From Pseudomonas fluorescens (GTDB lineage Bacteria; Pseudomonadota; Gammaproteobacteria; Pseudomonadales; Pseudomonadaceae): a stretch of DNA of 64,000 nt. Where the stretch lies: contig NZ_CABVHJ010000021.1 of the NCBI RefSeq assembly GCF_902497745.1, positions 1 to 64,000 on the forward strand, written 5' to 3'. Made by a program: the position numbers and the translations under genes. Numbering within the stretch: position 1 is the stretch's first letter; the number at the start of each line of letters is the position of its first letter. Below are positions 35,171-43,484 of the stretch, in pieces. The notes beneath the pieces were generated by a model. That model did no database searches. It saw nothing but the letters and a program-made list of their open reading frames with translations, and was not told the DNA's origin.

Positions 35171-35842
35171 ATGGTGCAGGTATTTTCTCGAATTCGTGCG
35201 GCGCTGCTGGTGGCCGGTTGCGCGGCGGTGTTGGCCGGATGTGCAGGCAGTGTGGCGCCCGAGGTCAAGCGTCTGCCGGAGCGAGTTGAACTGAGCGGTA
35301 CGTTCTATCGCGGCGAAGCCAATCAGAGCGGGCCGCAAGTGCTGGCCAGTCTCCTGTCGCAGCAAGGCATCGTGATCACCCCGGGCTTGCTGGAAAAACC
35401 ACTGCGCCTGCCGGGCGCCGAAGACAAACTGCAGCAGAATATCCAGCACCTTGCCCGCGACTACGGCATGGTGGTTTATCCCCTGGACAGCAATCTGCCG
35501 GCGCTGTTGACGCAAGTGGCGGCGGGTTATCCGGTGATGGTGCGCTTCAGTGAGGGTTCTGCATTCTGGGCCGAGCCGCGTTACGCGATTCTCTCCGGCT
35601 ATGACCGCAATAAACAGAAGGTTCTGCTGCGTGCCGGGATGAACCGCCGCGAACTGATGAGTTTCAGCTCCTTTGAGTCGGCCCTGGAAAAGTCCGGTGG
35701 CTGGGCTGTGCTGATTCAGAAACCGTCGCAGATTCCGGCCGCCGTCGACCGTCAGCGCTGGCTCAAAGCAGCGGATGAGCTGGCTCAGGCCGGGCAGGAA
35801 AACGAAGCGGCGCAGGCGCGCAAGGCGCTGGCCGCACACTGA
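35171..35842 (+). CDS. C39 peptidase-like lipoprotein with catalytic residues lost
   Basis: 223 residues from ATG 35171 (ATG 35168 also fits). Lipobox LAGC at 24. The layout VELSGTFYRGEANQSGPQVLASLL..GYPVMVRF..PRYAILSGYD is that of the PA2778-type papain-like C39 proteins. In those the first block reads QCGP and the last HYAV. Here Cys is Ser53 and His is Arg137, so proteolysis is unlikely. The fold may be kept for binding. A helical C-terminal part (about 190-223) ends in Ala-rich sequence. The family match rests on recalled sequence. Confidence 0.6.
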   Translation: MVQVFSRIRAALLVAGCAAVLAGCAGSVAPEVKRLPERVELSGTFYRGEANQSGPQVLASLLSQQGIVITPGLLEKPLRLPGAEDKLQQNIQHLARDYGMVVYPLDSNLPALLTQVAAGYPVMVRFSEGSAFWAEPRYAILSGYDRNKQKVLLRAGMNRRELMSFSSFESALEKSGGWAVLIQKPSQIPAAVDRQRWLKAADELAQAGQENEAAQARKALAAH

Positions 35843-35932
35843 GTTTTCCGTTCGTCATCTGCCGGGCACGACGGCGCCCGGCAAGCCTCCTATTTATACA
35901 TCCCGTGTTTTGCGGGTGAATCAGGAGGCGAT

Positions 35933-36139
35933 ATGAAAGATTCCCCAGCAGCGAAAGGCCCGCATTCCTCTGAGCATTCCTCGGGAGACGATTTGGGGTT
36001 CGATCCGGACTCGCCCGATCTTGATGATCCGCAGGTCGATCCTGTCGGCCCCGCCAAGGCGCCTCTCGACGTCGAGCCCGGCGAGGATGCCAAGAAGCCG
36101 GCCAAGCCTTATGACCCGTTAGCCAATCTGAAACCTTGA
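35933..36139 (+). CDS. small acidic disordered protein
   Basis: 68 residues, AGGAGG 6 bp before ATG 35933. Asp/Pro/Glu-rich with DDLGFDPDSPDLDDPQVDPVGPAKAPLDVEPGED and an ending KPYDPLANLKP. It resembles what is called DUF6021 in pseudomonads; I am not certain. 12 bp ahead of the next small gene, so one operon. Confidence 0.65.
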   Translation: MKDSPAAKGPHSSEHSSGDDLGFDPDSPDLDDPQVDPVGPAKAPLDVEPGEDAKKPAKPYDPLANLKP

Positions 36140-36151
36140 TGCGAGGTGCGT

Positions 36152-36358
36152 ATGAGTACCGATTCAAGCTTCGATGACCAAAAACCTGACAGTGTGCCAA
36201 CCACGCCAGAACCGGATATTGATCCGGTGCTGGACCCGGAGAGCCCGCTGCGCGATCCGATGGCCCGGCCCAATGTGTTGACGCCGGAGCCTGCGCGGGA
36301 TCCAAGTGCGGGGGATGGCATCCCCGATGACGACAAGATGCCGCTGCCCAATGACTGA
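36152..36358 (+). CDS. small acidic disordered protein
   Basis: 68 residues from ATG 36152 with GAGG 5 bp before. Made of DP/PE repeats (PEPDIDPVLDPESPLRDPMARP, GDGIPDDDKMPLPND). Similar in style to the proteins at 35933 and 20121; the leader GAGGTGCGTATG is shared with 20121. Terminator follows 10 bp after the stop. Function unknown. Confidence 0.65.
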   Translation: MSTDSSFDDQKPDSVPTTPEPDIDPVLDPESPLRDPMARPNVLTPEPARDPSAGDGIPDDDKMPLPND

Positions 36359-36368
36359 AATGCAGGCG

Positions 36369-36398
36369 AAAAAAAGCCCCGAGGATTCGGGGCTTTTT
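36369..36398. terminator. bidirectional terminator
   Basis: AAAAAAAGCCCCGA, loop, TCGGGGCTTTTT, between the small gene and convergent pbpG. Confidence 0.9.
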
Positions 36399-36411
36399 CT
36401 TGGGTGGCGGG

Positions 36412-37350
36412 TTACTTGGACGCTTCAACCACGCCGCTCTGGCGCGATTTCAGGTTTTTCTGCGCCTTGTATTGCTGAGCCACAGCAGGAACGTTGGCGC
36501 TTCGGCCGGTTTCCACCCAGCTGCGAATGCGGCTGGCGTCGGCAAAATGGGTGTATTTGCCAAACGCATCGAGAATTACCAGTGCGACCGGACGATTACC
36601 CATTCTCGTCACCAGGACCAGGCAATGACCTGCCGGATTGGTGAAACCGGTTTTGGTGATCTTGATGTCCCAGTCGGCTTTATTGACCAAGTGATCGGTG
36701 TTGCGGAAACCCAGGGTGTAATTGGGTTTGCGGAACGACACGGTCTTTTCCTTGGTGGTGGTGAGTTCGCTGAGAAGCGGGTACTTATGCGCGGCCACCA
36801 GCAGCTTGCTGAGGTCACGGGCGGTGGAAACGTTACGCTCCGACAGACCTGTCGGCTCGACGAAGTGCGTACTGGTCATGCCCAGTGCCTTGGCCTTGGC
36901 GTTCATCGCCGCGATAAAGGCGGCATAGCCTCCGGGATAGTGGTGGGCGAGGCTGGCGGCTGCGCGGTTCTCCGAAGACATCAAGGCGATCAGCAACATC
37001 TCGCGACGCGGCAGTTCACTTTTGAGTTTGACTCGGGAGAACACGCCCTTCATTTCCGGTGTGTTGCTGATATCGACATTGATCCATTCGTCCATGTTCT
37101 GCCGGGCTTCAACCACTACCAAACCGGTCATCAACTTGCTGACAGAGGCGATCGGCACGATCACGTCAGGGTTGCTGGAGTAGATGACTTTGTTGGTCTG
37201 CATATCCATGAGCAGGGCGCTGCCGGAGGCGATCTTCAGGCTCGAAGCGTCACGTGGGGCAGCGGTGGTTTCCGCAGCGTTGATCGTTGGCGTGATGAAA
37301 GTGCCTGAAACTGCAAAAAACAGGCTCAGAATCGAAAGACGAATTTTCAC
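36412..37350 (-). CDS. pbpG: D-alanyl-D-alanine endopeptidase (PBP7)
   Basis: 312 residues, GTG start at 37350. Signal peptide (SLFFAVSGTFITPTINA). Three Ser-peptidase motifs: SVSK (PIASVSKLMTGL), SEN (MSSENRAAASL) and KTG (IKITKTGFTNPAG). It cuts D-Ala-mDAP cross-links in the periplasm for wall remodelling. Length and order fit PbpG rather than DacA/C (no long C-terminal domain). The C terminus ends in a basic stretch. A lone gene. Confidence 0.92.
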   Translation of the reverse strand: MKIRLSILSLFFAVSGTFITPTINAAETTAAPRDASSLKIASGSALLMDMQTNKVIYSSNPDVIVPIASVSKLMTGLVVVEARQNMDEWINVDISNTPEMKGVFSRVKLKSELPRREMLLIALMSSENRAAASLAHHYPGGYAAFIAAMNAKAKALGMTSTHFVEPTGLSERNVSTARDLSKLLVAAHKYPLLSELTTTKEKTVSFRKPNYTLGFRNTDHLVNKADWDIKITKTGFTNPAGHCLVLVTRMGNRPVALVILDAFGKYTHFADASRIRSWVETGRSANVPAVAQQYKAQKNLKSRQSGVVEASK

Positions 37351-37534
37351 GCGGGCGAACTCATAAAAGTTGGATATTCCGTTAGTTTGTAACGGGTTAT
37401 TTCTTCAAAGCGTCGCATTCTAGGAGTATGGCTGAAGATCTGTCGATGGTTGTTTGAGTGACCTGAAAATCTCGTGAAAAGGCCTGTAAAAAGAGGGGTT
37501 TCCGGCGAACGGTTACAGTTTTTTCTCAGGCATG

Positions 37535-37561
37535 AAAAAACCCGCACAAGGCGGGTTTTTC
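37535..37561. terminator. terminator of folD
   Basis: AAAAAACCCGC, loop ACAAG, GCGGGTTTTTC; works both ways, and read leftward ends folD. Confidence 0.88.
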
Positions 37562-37580
37562 TTATTGCTGAAAGTACCGA

Positions 37581-38435
37581 TCAAGCGTGCAGGGTTTCTG
37601 CCGCATACAGGGTGTTTTCCAGCAGGCAGGCACGGGTCATCGGACCAACGCCACCCGGCACCGGCGTGATCCAGCCAGCGCGGGGCAGGGCGGTTTCGTA
37701 AACAACGTCACCGACCAGTTTGCCGTCGTCCTGACGGTTGATGCCGACGTCGATCACGATCGCGCCTTCCTTGATCCACTCGCCTTTGACCAGGCCCGGC
37801 TTGCCGGCGGCCACGACCACCAGATCGGCACGACCGACGTGGCCGGCCAGATCCTTGGTGAAGCGGTGAGTCACGGTCACGGTGCAACCGGCCAGCAGCA
37901 GTTCCATCGCCATCGGGCGACCGACGATGTTGGAAGCGCCGACGACCACTGCGTCCATGCCATAAAGATCAGCGCCAGTGCTTTCCAGCAGCGTCATGAT
38001 GCCTTTAGGCGTGCAGGGACGCAGCAGCGGAATGCGCTGGGCCAGGCGGCCGACGTTATAAGGATGGAAACCGTCGACGTCTTTGTCCGGGCGGATACGC
38101 TCCAGCAGTTTGGAGGCGTCCAGGTGCTCGGGCAGCGGCAACTGAAGCAGGATGCCGTCGATTGCAGGGTCGTCATTGAGGCGATCGATCAGATCGGTCA
38201 GCGCGTCTTGCGTGGTGTCGGAGGGCAGGTCGTAGGCTTGAGAGAGGAAGCCAACCTCTTCACAGTCTTTACGCTTGTGCGAGACATAAACCTGAGAGGC
38301 AGGATCGCTGCCGACCAGGATCACCGCGAGGCCGGGAGTGCGCAGGCCTTGCTGGCGACGCTCGGCAACTCGTTGGGCGATCTGCTGGCGCAGGCTGGCG
38401 GCGATCGATTTGCCGTCGATTAGTTGTGCAGTCAT
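37581..38435 (-). CDS. folD: methylene-THF dehydrogenase/cyclohydrolase
   Basis: 284 residues, normal length. It interconverts 5,10-methylene-THF and 10-formyl-THF with NADP in the cytosol. Seen: VYVSHKRKDCEEVGF with the catalytic Lys (YxxxK), GILLQLPLPEHLD, and GVVASNIVGRP as VVGASNIVGRPMAMELL for NADP. Divergent from the tRNA operon, as in other pseudomonads. Confidence 0.96.
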   Translation of the reverse strand: MTAQLIDGKSIAASLRQQIAQRVAERRQQGLRTPGLAVILVGSDPASQVYVSHKRKDCEEVGFLSQAYDLPSDTTQDALTDLIDRLNDDPAIDGILLQLPLPEHLDASKLLERIRPDKDVDGFHPYNVGRLAQRIPLLRPCTPKGIMTLLESTGADLYGMDAVVVGASNIVGRPMAMELLLAGCTVTVTHRFTKDLAGHVGRADLVVVAAGKPGLVKGEWIKEGAIVIDVGINRQDDGKLVGDVVYETALPRAGWITPVPGGVGPMTRACLLENTLYAAETLHA

Positions 38436-38566
38436 TGCGCGTGATTAACCATCGAGAGGGGAAAAAATGAGAGCGCATTCTCGCATGTCGAGCGGTGAGG
38501 GCAAAGGCGCTTGGTCAGCAAATTCTTCTAACTCCTTTAATTAAATGAATTTTTTTCAAAAAGGAT

Positions 38567-38593
38567 TTGACGACCTTCGGAGCGCTCTATACT
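38567..38593 (+). promoter_or_regulatory. sigma70 promoter of the tRNA operon
   Basis: TTGACG (38567) and TATACT (38588) with a 15-16 bp spacer (TTTGAC one base earlier gives 16), about 120 bp before tRNA-Arg, followed by a GC-rich discriminator-like CGTCGC. Confidence 0.7.
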
Positions 38594-38710
38594 ATTCGTC
38601 GCACTTGTCGGGCACAGCCTAGCACTGGTTAAGAAGGTGAGGCGGAATCAAGGTTCTGCGACACTGGAAAGCACTTAGTTTGTAGTCCTTTAAGAGTACA
38701 GATTAACAAG

Positions 38711-38787
38711 GCGCCCGTAGCTCAGCTGGATAGAGCATCCGCCTTCTAAGCGGATGGTCGCAGGTTCGAGTCCTGCCGGGTGCGCCA
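38711..38787 (+). tRNA. tRNA-Arg (TCT)
   Basis: 77 nt with CCA. Acceptor GCGCCCG/CGGGTGC, anticodon loop CTTCTAA (TCT), T-loop TTCGAGT. First of the cluster. Confidence 0.96.
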
Positions 38788-38818
38788 TTAGGCAGCTTTG
38801 GCACAAGTAACGCGATAT

Positions 38819-38895
38819 GGTGGGCGTAGCTCAGTTGGTAGAGCACGGGATTGTGACTCCCGTTGTCGTGGGTTCGATCCCCATCGTCCACCCCA
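38819..38895 (+). tRNA. tRNA-His (GTG), copy 1
   Basis: 77 nt including the encoded extra G at position -1 typical of tRNA-His (GGTGGGCG) and CCA; anticodon loop TTGTGAC (GTG). Confidence 0.96.
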
Positions 38896-38903
38896 TATTT
38901 CGA

Positions 38904-38936
38904 AAGGCGCCAGATGTAACAGTCTGGCGCCTTTGC
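38904..38936 (+). terminator. hairpin after tRNA-His copy 1, weak U tract
   Basis: AGGCGCCAGA, loop, TCTGGCGCCT, then TTGCTTT: stem is strong but the T run is broken by GC, so read-through to tRNA-Leu is expected. Confidence 0.7.
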
Positions 38937-38951
38937 TTTAAAGCTTCACCT

Positions 38952-39036
38952 GCGGATGTGGTGGAATTGGTAGACACACTGGATTTAGGTTCCAGCGCCG
39001 CGAGGCGTAAGAGTTCGAGTCTCTTCATCCGCACCA
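38952..39036 (+). tRNA. tRNA-Leu (TAG), copy 1
   Basis: 85 nt with CCA, long variable arm, acceptor GCGGATG/CATCCGC, anticodon loop ATTTAGG (TAG). Confidence 0.96.
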
Positions 39037-39112
39037 ATTAAAGCTTCATTCATGTCTTCGGGCTGGTGAGGTTTCAACAAAGAAGTTGTTTGGCTTTTTT
39101 GTTACGCAATAT

Positions 39113-39189
39113 GGTGGGCGTAGCTCAGTTGGTAGAGCACGGGATTGTGACTCCCGTTGTCGTGGGTTCGATCCCCATCGTCCACCCCA
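39113..39189 (+). tRNA. tRNA-His (GTG), copy 2
   Basis: Identical to copy 1, 294 bp downstream. Confidence 0.96.
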
Positions 39190-39197
39190 TATTTCGA

Positions 39198-39230
39198 AAG
39201 GCGCCAGATGTAACAGTCTGGCGCCTTTGC
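39198..39230 (+). terminator. hairpin after tRNA-His copy 2, weak U tract
   Basis: Same as after copy 1, T run interrupted. Confidence 0.7.
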
Positions 39231-39245
39231 TTTAAAGCTTCACCT

Positions 39246-39330
39246 GCGGATGTGGTGGAATTGGTAGACACACTGGATTTAGGTTCCAGCGCCGCGAGGC
39301 GTAAGAGTTCGAGTCTCTTCATCCGCACCA
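39246..39330 (+). tRNA. tRNA-Leu (TAG), copy 2
   Basis: Identical to copy 1, 294 bp downstream. Confidence 0.96.
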
Positions 39331-39406
39331 ATTAAAGCTTCATTCATGTCTTCGGGCTGGTGAGGTTTCAACAAAGAAGTTGTTTGGCTTTTTTGTTACG
39401 CAATAT

Positions 39407-39483
39407 GGTGGGCGTAGCTCAGTTGGTAGAGCACGGGATTGTGACTCCCGTTGTCGTGGGTTCGATCCCCATCGTCCACCCCA
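39407..39483 (+). tRNA. tRNA-His (GTG), copy 3
   Basis: Identical to copies 1 and 2; last tRNA of the operon. Confidence 0.96.
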
Positions 39484-39491
39484 TATTTCGA

Positions 39492-39526
39492 AAGGCGCCA
39501 GATTTAACAGTCTGGCGCCTTTTTTG
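39492..39526 (+). terminator. operon-end terminator
   Basis: Same AGGCGCCAGA/TCTGGCGCCT stem, now followed by TTTTTTGTTTT: the real end of the tRNA transcript. Confidence 0.88.
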
Positions 39527-39885
39527 TTTTAGCGGTTCTGAAAACCGGCGATTGTCGGTTTCGGGGCGCAGGGGCAGGGCGCTTCGTCGTATTTATGTTG
39601 CTCGATGATGCTGCGCTGCTCGCCGGGCTTGCTTGCAAGAACGGCCGTCAGGGCGTGATTGGCAGTCTCTTCTATATATAGAAGCGGTTGGCGCAGAGCC
39701 CTGGCGAGGTTGGTTGTATTCGCCTGTGGGGCGCGCTGCACTAGTGTGGCGGTCCCGATAAAATGCCTGCTGTTTTTTTACCCGTTTTCAGTAGGGTGAC
39801 TTCTTGAGTTTGACCCACTAGAATGCATGCCCTTGATTCTGGGGTCGGAAACGGCCGGCTAACGTCTGTGCAACGAGGAATATCC
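39527..39885. other. gap before tig
   Basis: 360 bp. A 70-codon leftward frame (39529-39741) has no ribosome site or family and is not called. TAGAAT at about 39819 suits a -10 for tig, but I find no clear -35. TCTTCTATATATAGAAG at about 39668 is a small palindrome. Confidence 0.4.
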
Positions 39886-41196
39886 ATGCAAGTTTCTGTT
39901 GAAAATACTACTGCTCTCGAGCGCCGCATGAGCGTCACCGTGCCGGCTGAGCGCATCGAGACTCAGGTCAACAAGCGTCTGCAGCAGACTGCCCAAAAGG
40001 CCAAGATTGCTGGCTTCCGTCCAGGCAAAGTGCCAATGAGCGAAATCAAGCGCCGTTTCGGTGCTGATGCTCGCCAGGAAGCTGTAGGCGACGTGATCCA
40101 GTCCTCCTTCTACGAAGCTGTGGTTGAGCAGAAGCTGAACCCTGCTGGTTCGCCATCGATCGAGCCCAAGTCGCTCGAAGCTGGCAAGGATCTGGAATAC
40201 GTTGCTGTATTCGAAGTGTTCCCTGAGTTCACCGTTGCCGGTTTCGAAGGCATCACCGTTGAGCGCCTGAGCGCTGACGTGGCTGACGCTGACCTGGACA
40301 AAATGCTCGACATCCTGCGCAAGCAGAACACTCGTTTTGAAGTGGCCGATCGCGCTGCCCAGAACGAAGACCAACTGAACATCGATTTCGTTGGCAAGGT
40401 TGACGGCGAAGTCTTCGCTGGTGGCTCCGCCAAAGGCACTCAGCTGGTACTGGGTTCCGGCCGCATGATCCCGGGCTTCGAAGAAGGCCTGGTTGGCGCT
40501 AAAGCTGGCGAAGAGCGCGTTCTGAACCTGACCTTCCCTGAGGACTATCAGAACCTGGACCTGGCTGGCAAAGCCGCCGAGTTCACCGTGACCGTCAACA
40601 CTGTGTCCGAGCCTAAGCTGCCAGAGCTGAACGAAGAGTTCTTCGCTCAATTCGGCATCAAGGAAAGCGGCATCGACGGTTTCCGCACCGAAGTTCGCAA
40701 GAACATGGAGCGTGAACTGCGTCAGGCGATCAAATCCAAGGTCAAGAATCAGGTAATGGACGGTCTGCTGGCCACCAACCCGATCGAAGTGCCTAAGGCT
40801 CTGCTGTCCAACGAAGTTGACCGTCTGCGCGTGCAGGCTGTTCAGCAGTTCGGCGGCAACATCAAGCCTGATCAGCTGCCGGCCGAGCTGTTCGAAGAGC
40901 AAGCCAAGCGCCGCGTTGTGCTGGGTCTGATCGTGGCCGAAGTGGTCAAGCAGTTCGACCTGAAGCCTGACGAAGCTCGCGTTCGCGAAATGATTCAGGA
41001 AATGGCTTCGGCTTACCAGGAGCCTGAGCAGGTTGTGTCGTGGTACTACAAGAACGAGCAGCAACTGAACGAAGTGCGTTCGGTTGTGCTGGAAGAACAA
41101 GTTGTGGATACTGTTCTGCAGAAAGCTAGTGTGACCGATAAAGCGGTCTCTTACGAAGAAGCAGTCAAGCCGGTAGAAGCTCCAAAAGCCGACTGA
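39886..41196 (+). CDS. tig: trigger factor
   Basis: 436 residues from ATG 39886. Ribosome-bound chaperone and prolyl isomerase. Ribosome-docking signature GFRPGKVPMSEIKRRFG near residue 44, FKBP-type domain from about 150 (EDQLNIDFVGKVDGEVFAGGS..MIPGFEEGLVGA), helical arms after 245. Codon use is strongly biased, as for a highly expressed gene. Leads tig-clpP-clpX-lon, as in other gamma-proteobacteria. Confidence 0.97.
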   Translation: MQVSVENTTALERRMSVTVPAERIETQVNKRLQQTAQKAKIAGFRPGKVPMSEIKRRFGADARQEAVGDVIQSSFYEAVVEQKLNPAGSPSIEPKSLEAGKDLEYVAVFEVFPEFTVAGFEGITVERLSADVADADLDKMLDILRKQNTRFEVADRAAQNEDQLNIDFVGKVDGEVFAGGSAKGTQLVLGSGRMIPGFEEGLVGAKAGEERVLNLTFPEDYQNLDLAGKAAEFTVTVNTVSEPKLPELNEEFFAQFGIKESGIDGFRTEVRKNMERELRQAIKSKVKNQVMDGLLATNPIEVPKALLSNEVDRLRVQAVQQFGGNIKPDQLPAELFEEQAKRRVVLGLIVAEVVKQFDLKPDEARVREMIQEMASAYQEPEQVVSWYYKNEQQLNEVRSVVLEEQVVDTVLQKASVTDKAVSYEEAVKPVEAPKAD

Positions 41197-41223
41197 TTGA
41201 TTCCGCGTTAAGAAGTACACACC

Positions 41224-41249
41224 ATAAGCCAGCTCTCGAGCTGGCTTAT
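41224..41249. promoter_or_regulatory. perfect 26-bp palindrome between tig and clpP
   Basis: ATAAGCCAGCTC-TC-GAGCTGGCTTAT, 12-bp arms with two central bases. Lacks a T run, so it is more likely an mRNA-stabilising or attenuating hairpin than a terminator. Confidence 0.6.
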
Positions 41250-41289
41250 GCGTATTCAAGACATAACTATTTGGGAGCGACTGCAGAGC

Positions 41290-41925
41290 ATGTTCCGTAA
41301 TTCTTATATTCAGCAGAACTCTGATATCCAGGCCGCCGGCGGCCTGGTCCCGATGGTTGTCGAGCAATCTGCTCGTGGCGAACGCGCCTATGACATCTAT
41401 TCGCGCCTGCTCAAGGAGCGAGTGATCTTTCTGGTTGGTCCGGTAGAGGACTACATGGCCAACCTGATCTGCGCGCAACTGCTGTTCCTTGAAGCGGAAA
41501 ACCCGGACAAGGACATCCATCTCTACATCAACTCTCCGGGCGGTTCGGTGACAGCGGGCATGTCGATCTACGACACCATGCAGTTCATCAAGCCGAACGT
41601 ATCGACCACCTGCATCGGTCAGGCTTGCAGCATGGGCGCGTTCCTGCTGACTGCAGGTGCCCCGGGCAAGCGTTTCTGCCTGCCGAACTCGCGCGTGATG
41701 ATTCACCAGCCACTGGGCGGTTTCCAGGGCCAGGCGTCGGACATCGAAATCCACGCCAAGGAAATCCTCTTCATTCGCGAGCGTCTGAACACGCTGATGG
41801 CCAAGCATAGCGGGCGTACTCTGGAAGAAATCGAGCGCGATACCAATCGCGACAACTTCATGAGTGCAGAAGCTGCGAAGGAATATGGCCTGATCGACGA
41901 AGTGATCAACCAGCGCCCAGCTTAA
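41290..41925 (+). CDS. clpP: ATP-dependent Clp protease, proteolytic subunit
   Basis: 211 residues from ATG 41290 (MFRNSYIQQNSDIQAAGG), the usual start of this group; the frame opens 14 codons earlier. Catalytic triad: Ser in CIGQACSMGAFLL, His in MIHQPLGG, Asp in RDTNRDNFM. IGF-loop pocket and N-terminal pro-region present. Forms a 14-mer chamber fed by ClpX or ClpA. Gap to clpX is 112 bp. Confidence 0.97.
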   Translation: MFRNSYIQQNSDIQAAGGLVPMVVEQSARGERAYDIYSRLLKERVIFLVGPVEDYMANLICAQLLFLEAENPDKDIHLYINSPGGSVTAGMSIYDTMQFIKPNVSTTCIGQACSMGAFLLTAGAPGKRFCLPNSRVMIHQPLGGFQGQASDIEIHAKEILFIRERLNTLMAKHSGRTLEEIERDTNRDNFMSAEAAKEYGLIDEVINQRPA

Positions 41926-42037
41926 AATAAGCAGCTCAAAATAGGCTTGGTCGGCTTGTCTGATCAGCGGCGGGCTTGAAAAAGCCCGCAATAGCCTTCA
42001 TCTTGTGTTGCAAGCCTATCGGATTTGGATCGAACGA

Positions 42038-43321
42038 ATGACTGACACCCGCAACGGCGAGGACAACGGCAAGCTGCTCTATTGCTCCTTCTGTGGCAAA
42101 AGCCAGCATGAAGTGCGCAAATTGATTGCCGGCCCCTCGGTCTTTATCTGCGACGAGTGCGTCGACCTGTGCAATGACATCATCCGTGAGGAGGTGCAGG
42201 AAGCCCAGGCCGAAAGCAGCGCGCATAAATTGCCTTCGCCTAAAGAAATCAGCGGCATCCTTGACCAGTACGTCATTGGTCAGGAACGTGCGAAAAAGGT
42301 TTTGGCCGTAGCGGTGTATAACCACTACAAGCGCCTGAACCAGCGTGACAAAAAGGCTGACGACGTCGAACTCGGCAAGAGCAACATCCTGCTGATCGGC
42401 CCGACAGGCTCCGGTAAAACCCTGCTGGCCGAAACACTGGCCCGCTTGCTGAACGTTCCGTTCACTATCGCTGACGCAACCACCCTCACCGAGGCGGGTT
42501 ATGTAGGTGAAGATGTCGAGAACATCATTCAGAAGCTGCTGCAGAAGTGCGATTACGACGTAGAGAAGGCCCAGATGGGTATTGTCTACATCGATGAAAT
42601 CGACAAGATTTCCCGCAAGTCCGACAACCCGTCGATCACCCGGGATGTTTCCGGTGAAGGCGTGCAGCAGGCCTTGCTCAAGTTGATCGAAGGCACGGTC
42701 GCTTCCGTACCGCCGCAAGGTGGCCGCAAGCATCCGCAGCAGGAGTTCCTGCAGGTCGACACCCGTAACATCCTGTTCATCTGCGGTGGTGCGTTCTCCG
42801 GTCTGGAAAAGGTTATTCAAAACCGTTCCACCAAGGGCGGCATCGGTTTCAACGCAGAAGTGCGCAGCAAGGAAGAAGGCAAGAAAGTCGGTGAATCCCT
42901 GCGTGAAGTCGAGCCTGACGATCTGGTCAAGTTCGGTCTGATCCCGGAATTCGTCGGTCGTCTGCCGGTCCTCGCGACGCTGGACGAACTGGATGAGGCT
43001 GCGCTGATGCAGATCCTCACCGAGCCGAAAAATGCTCTGACCAAACAGTATGCCAAGCTGTTCGAGATGGAAGGCGTGGATCTGGAGTTCCGCACAGACG
43101 CGCTGAAATCGGTCGCCAAGCGTGCCCTGGAGCGTAAAACCGGTGCCCGTGGCCTGCGTTCGATTCTCGAAGGTGTACTGCTCGACACGATGTATGAAAT
43201 CCCCTCGCAGTCCGAGGTGAGCAAAGTCGTGATCGATGAAAGCGTGATCGAAGGCAAGTCCAAGCCACTGTATATCTACGAAAACAGTGAGCCGACGGCC
43301 AAGGCAGCGCCGGACGCGTAA
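42038..43321 (+). CDS. clpX: Clp protease ATPase, specificity subunit
   Basis: 427 residues from ATG 42038 (MTDTRNGEDN). Zn-binding domain CSFCGKSQHE..CDECVDLC (residues about 16-45), Walker A GPTGSGKT, Walker B IVYIDEIDKI, sensor 2 GARGLRS, and the IGF loop KGGIGFNAEV that docks on ClpP. Unfolds tagged proteins (SsrA, RpoS-type) for ClpP. Terminator follows. Confidence 0.97.
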   Translation: MTDTRNGEDNGKLLYCSFCGKSQHEVRKLIAGPSVFICDECVDLCNDIIREEVQEAQAESSAHKLPSPKEISGILDQYVIGQERAKKVLAVAVYNHYKRLNQRDKKADDVELGKSNILLIGPTGSGKTLLAETLARLLNVPFTIADATTLTEAGYVGEDVENIIQKLLQKCDYDVEKAQMGIVYIDEIDKISRKSDNPSITRDVSGEGVQQALLKLIEGTVASVPPQGGRKHPQQEFLQVDTRNILFICGGAFSGLEKVIQNRSTKGGIGFNAEVRSKEEGKKVGESLREVEPDDLVKFGLIPEFVGRLPVLATLDELDEAALMQILTEPKNALTKQYAKLFEMEGVDLEFRTDALKSVAKRALERKTGARGLRSILEGVLLDTMYEIPSQSEVSKVVIDESVIEGKSKPLYIYENSEPTAKAAPDA

Positions 43322-43342
43322 GCGTCCAGTCTGCTGGAATAA

Positions 43343-43372
43343 AGAAGGGGCCTTCGGGCCTCTTTTTTTTTA
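43343..43372 (+). terminator. rho-independent terminator
   Basis: AAGGGGCC-TTCG-GGCCTCTTTTTTTTT, after clpX. Confidence 0.9.
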
Positions 43373-43484
43373 TGTCATTTTTTACATCCGCTTTGCGCTT
43401 GTTTTTTTTCAAGGCAGCCCCCATCTTGGTTTCAAGCTCAATTCCATCTGATTACGGCCATATGGCCGCCGTAGAGGCGAAATC

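Larger units (their letters stand above)
38815..39525. repeat. 294-bp tandem duplication carrying tRNA-His and tRNA-Leu
   Basis: Unit 1 (about 38815-39108) and unit 2 (39109-39402) are identical as far as I can check, down to the spacer sequence. A third copy starts at 39403 and stops after the hairpin following tRNA-His, with one changed base in the loop. Confidence 0.9.

Noticed and set aside
39529..39741. 70-codon leftward frame after the tRNA cluster
   Set aside because: Starts inside a promoter-like gap with no Shine-Dalgarno; no recognisable relative.
39859..41991. 710-codon leftward frame over tig and clpP
   Set aside because: Pure antisense of two certain genes with strong codon bias, which leaves the opposite strand open.
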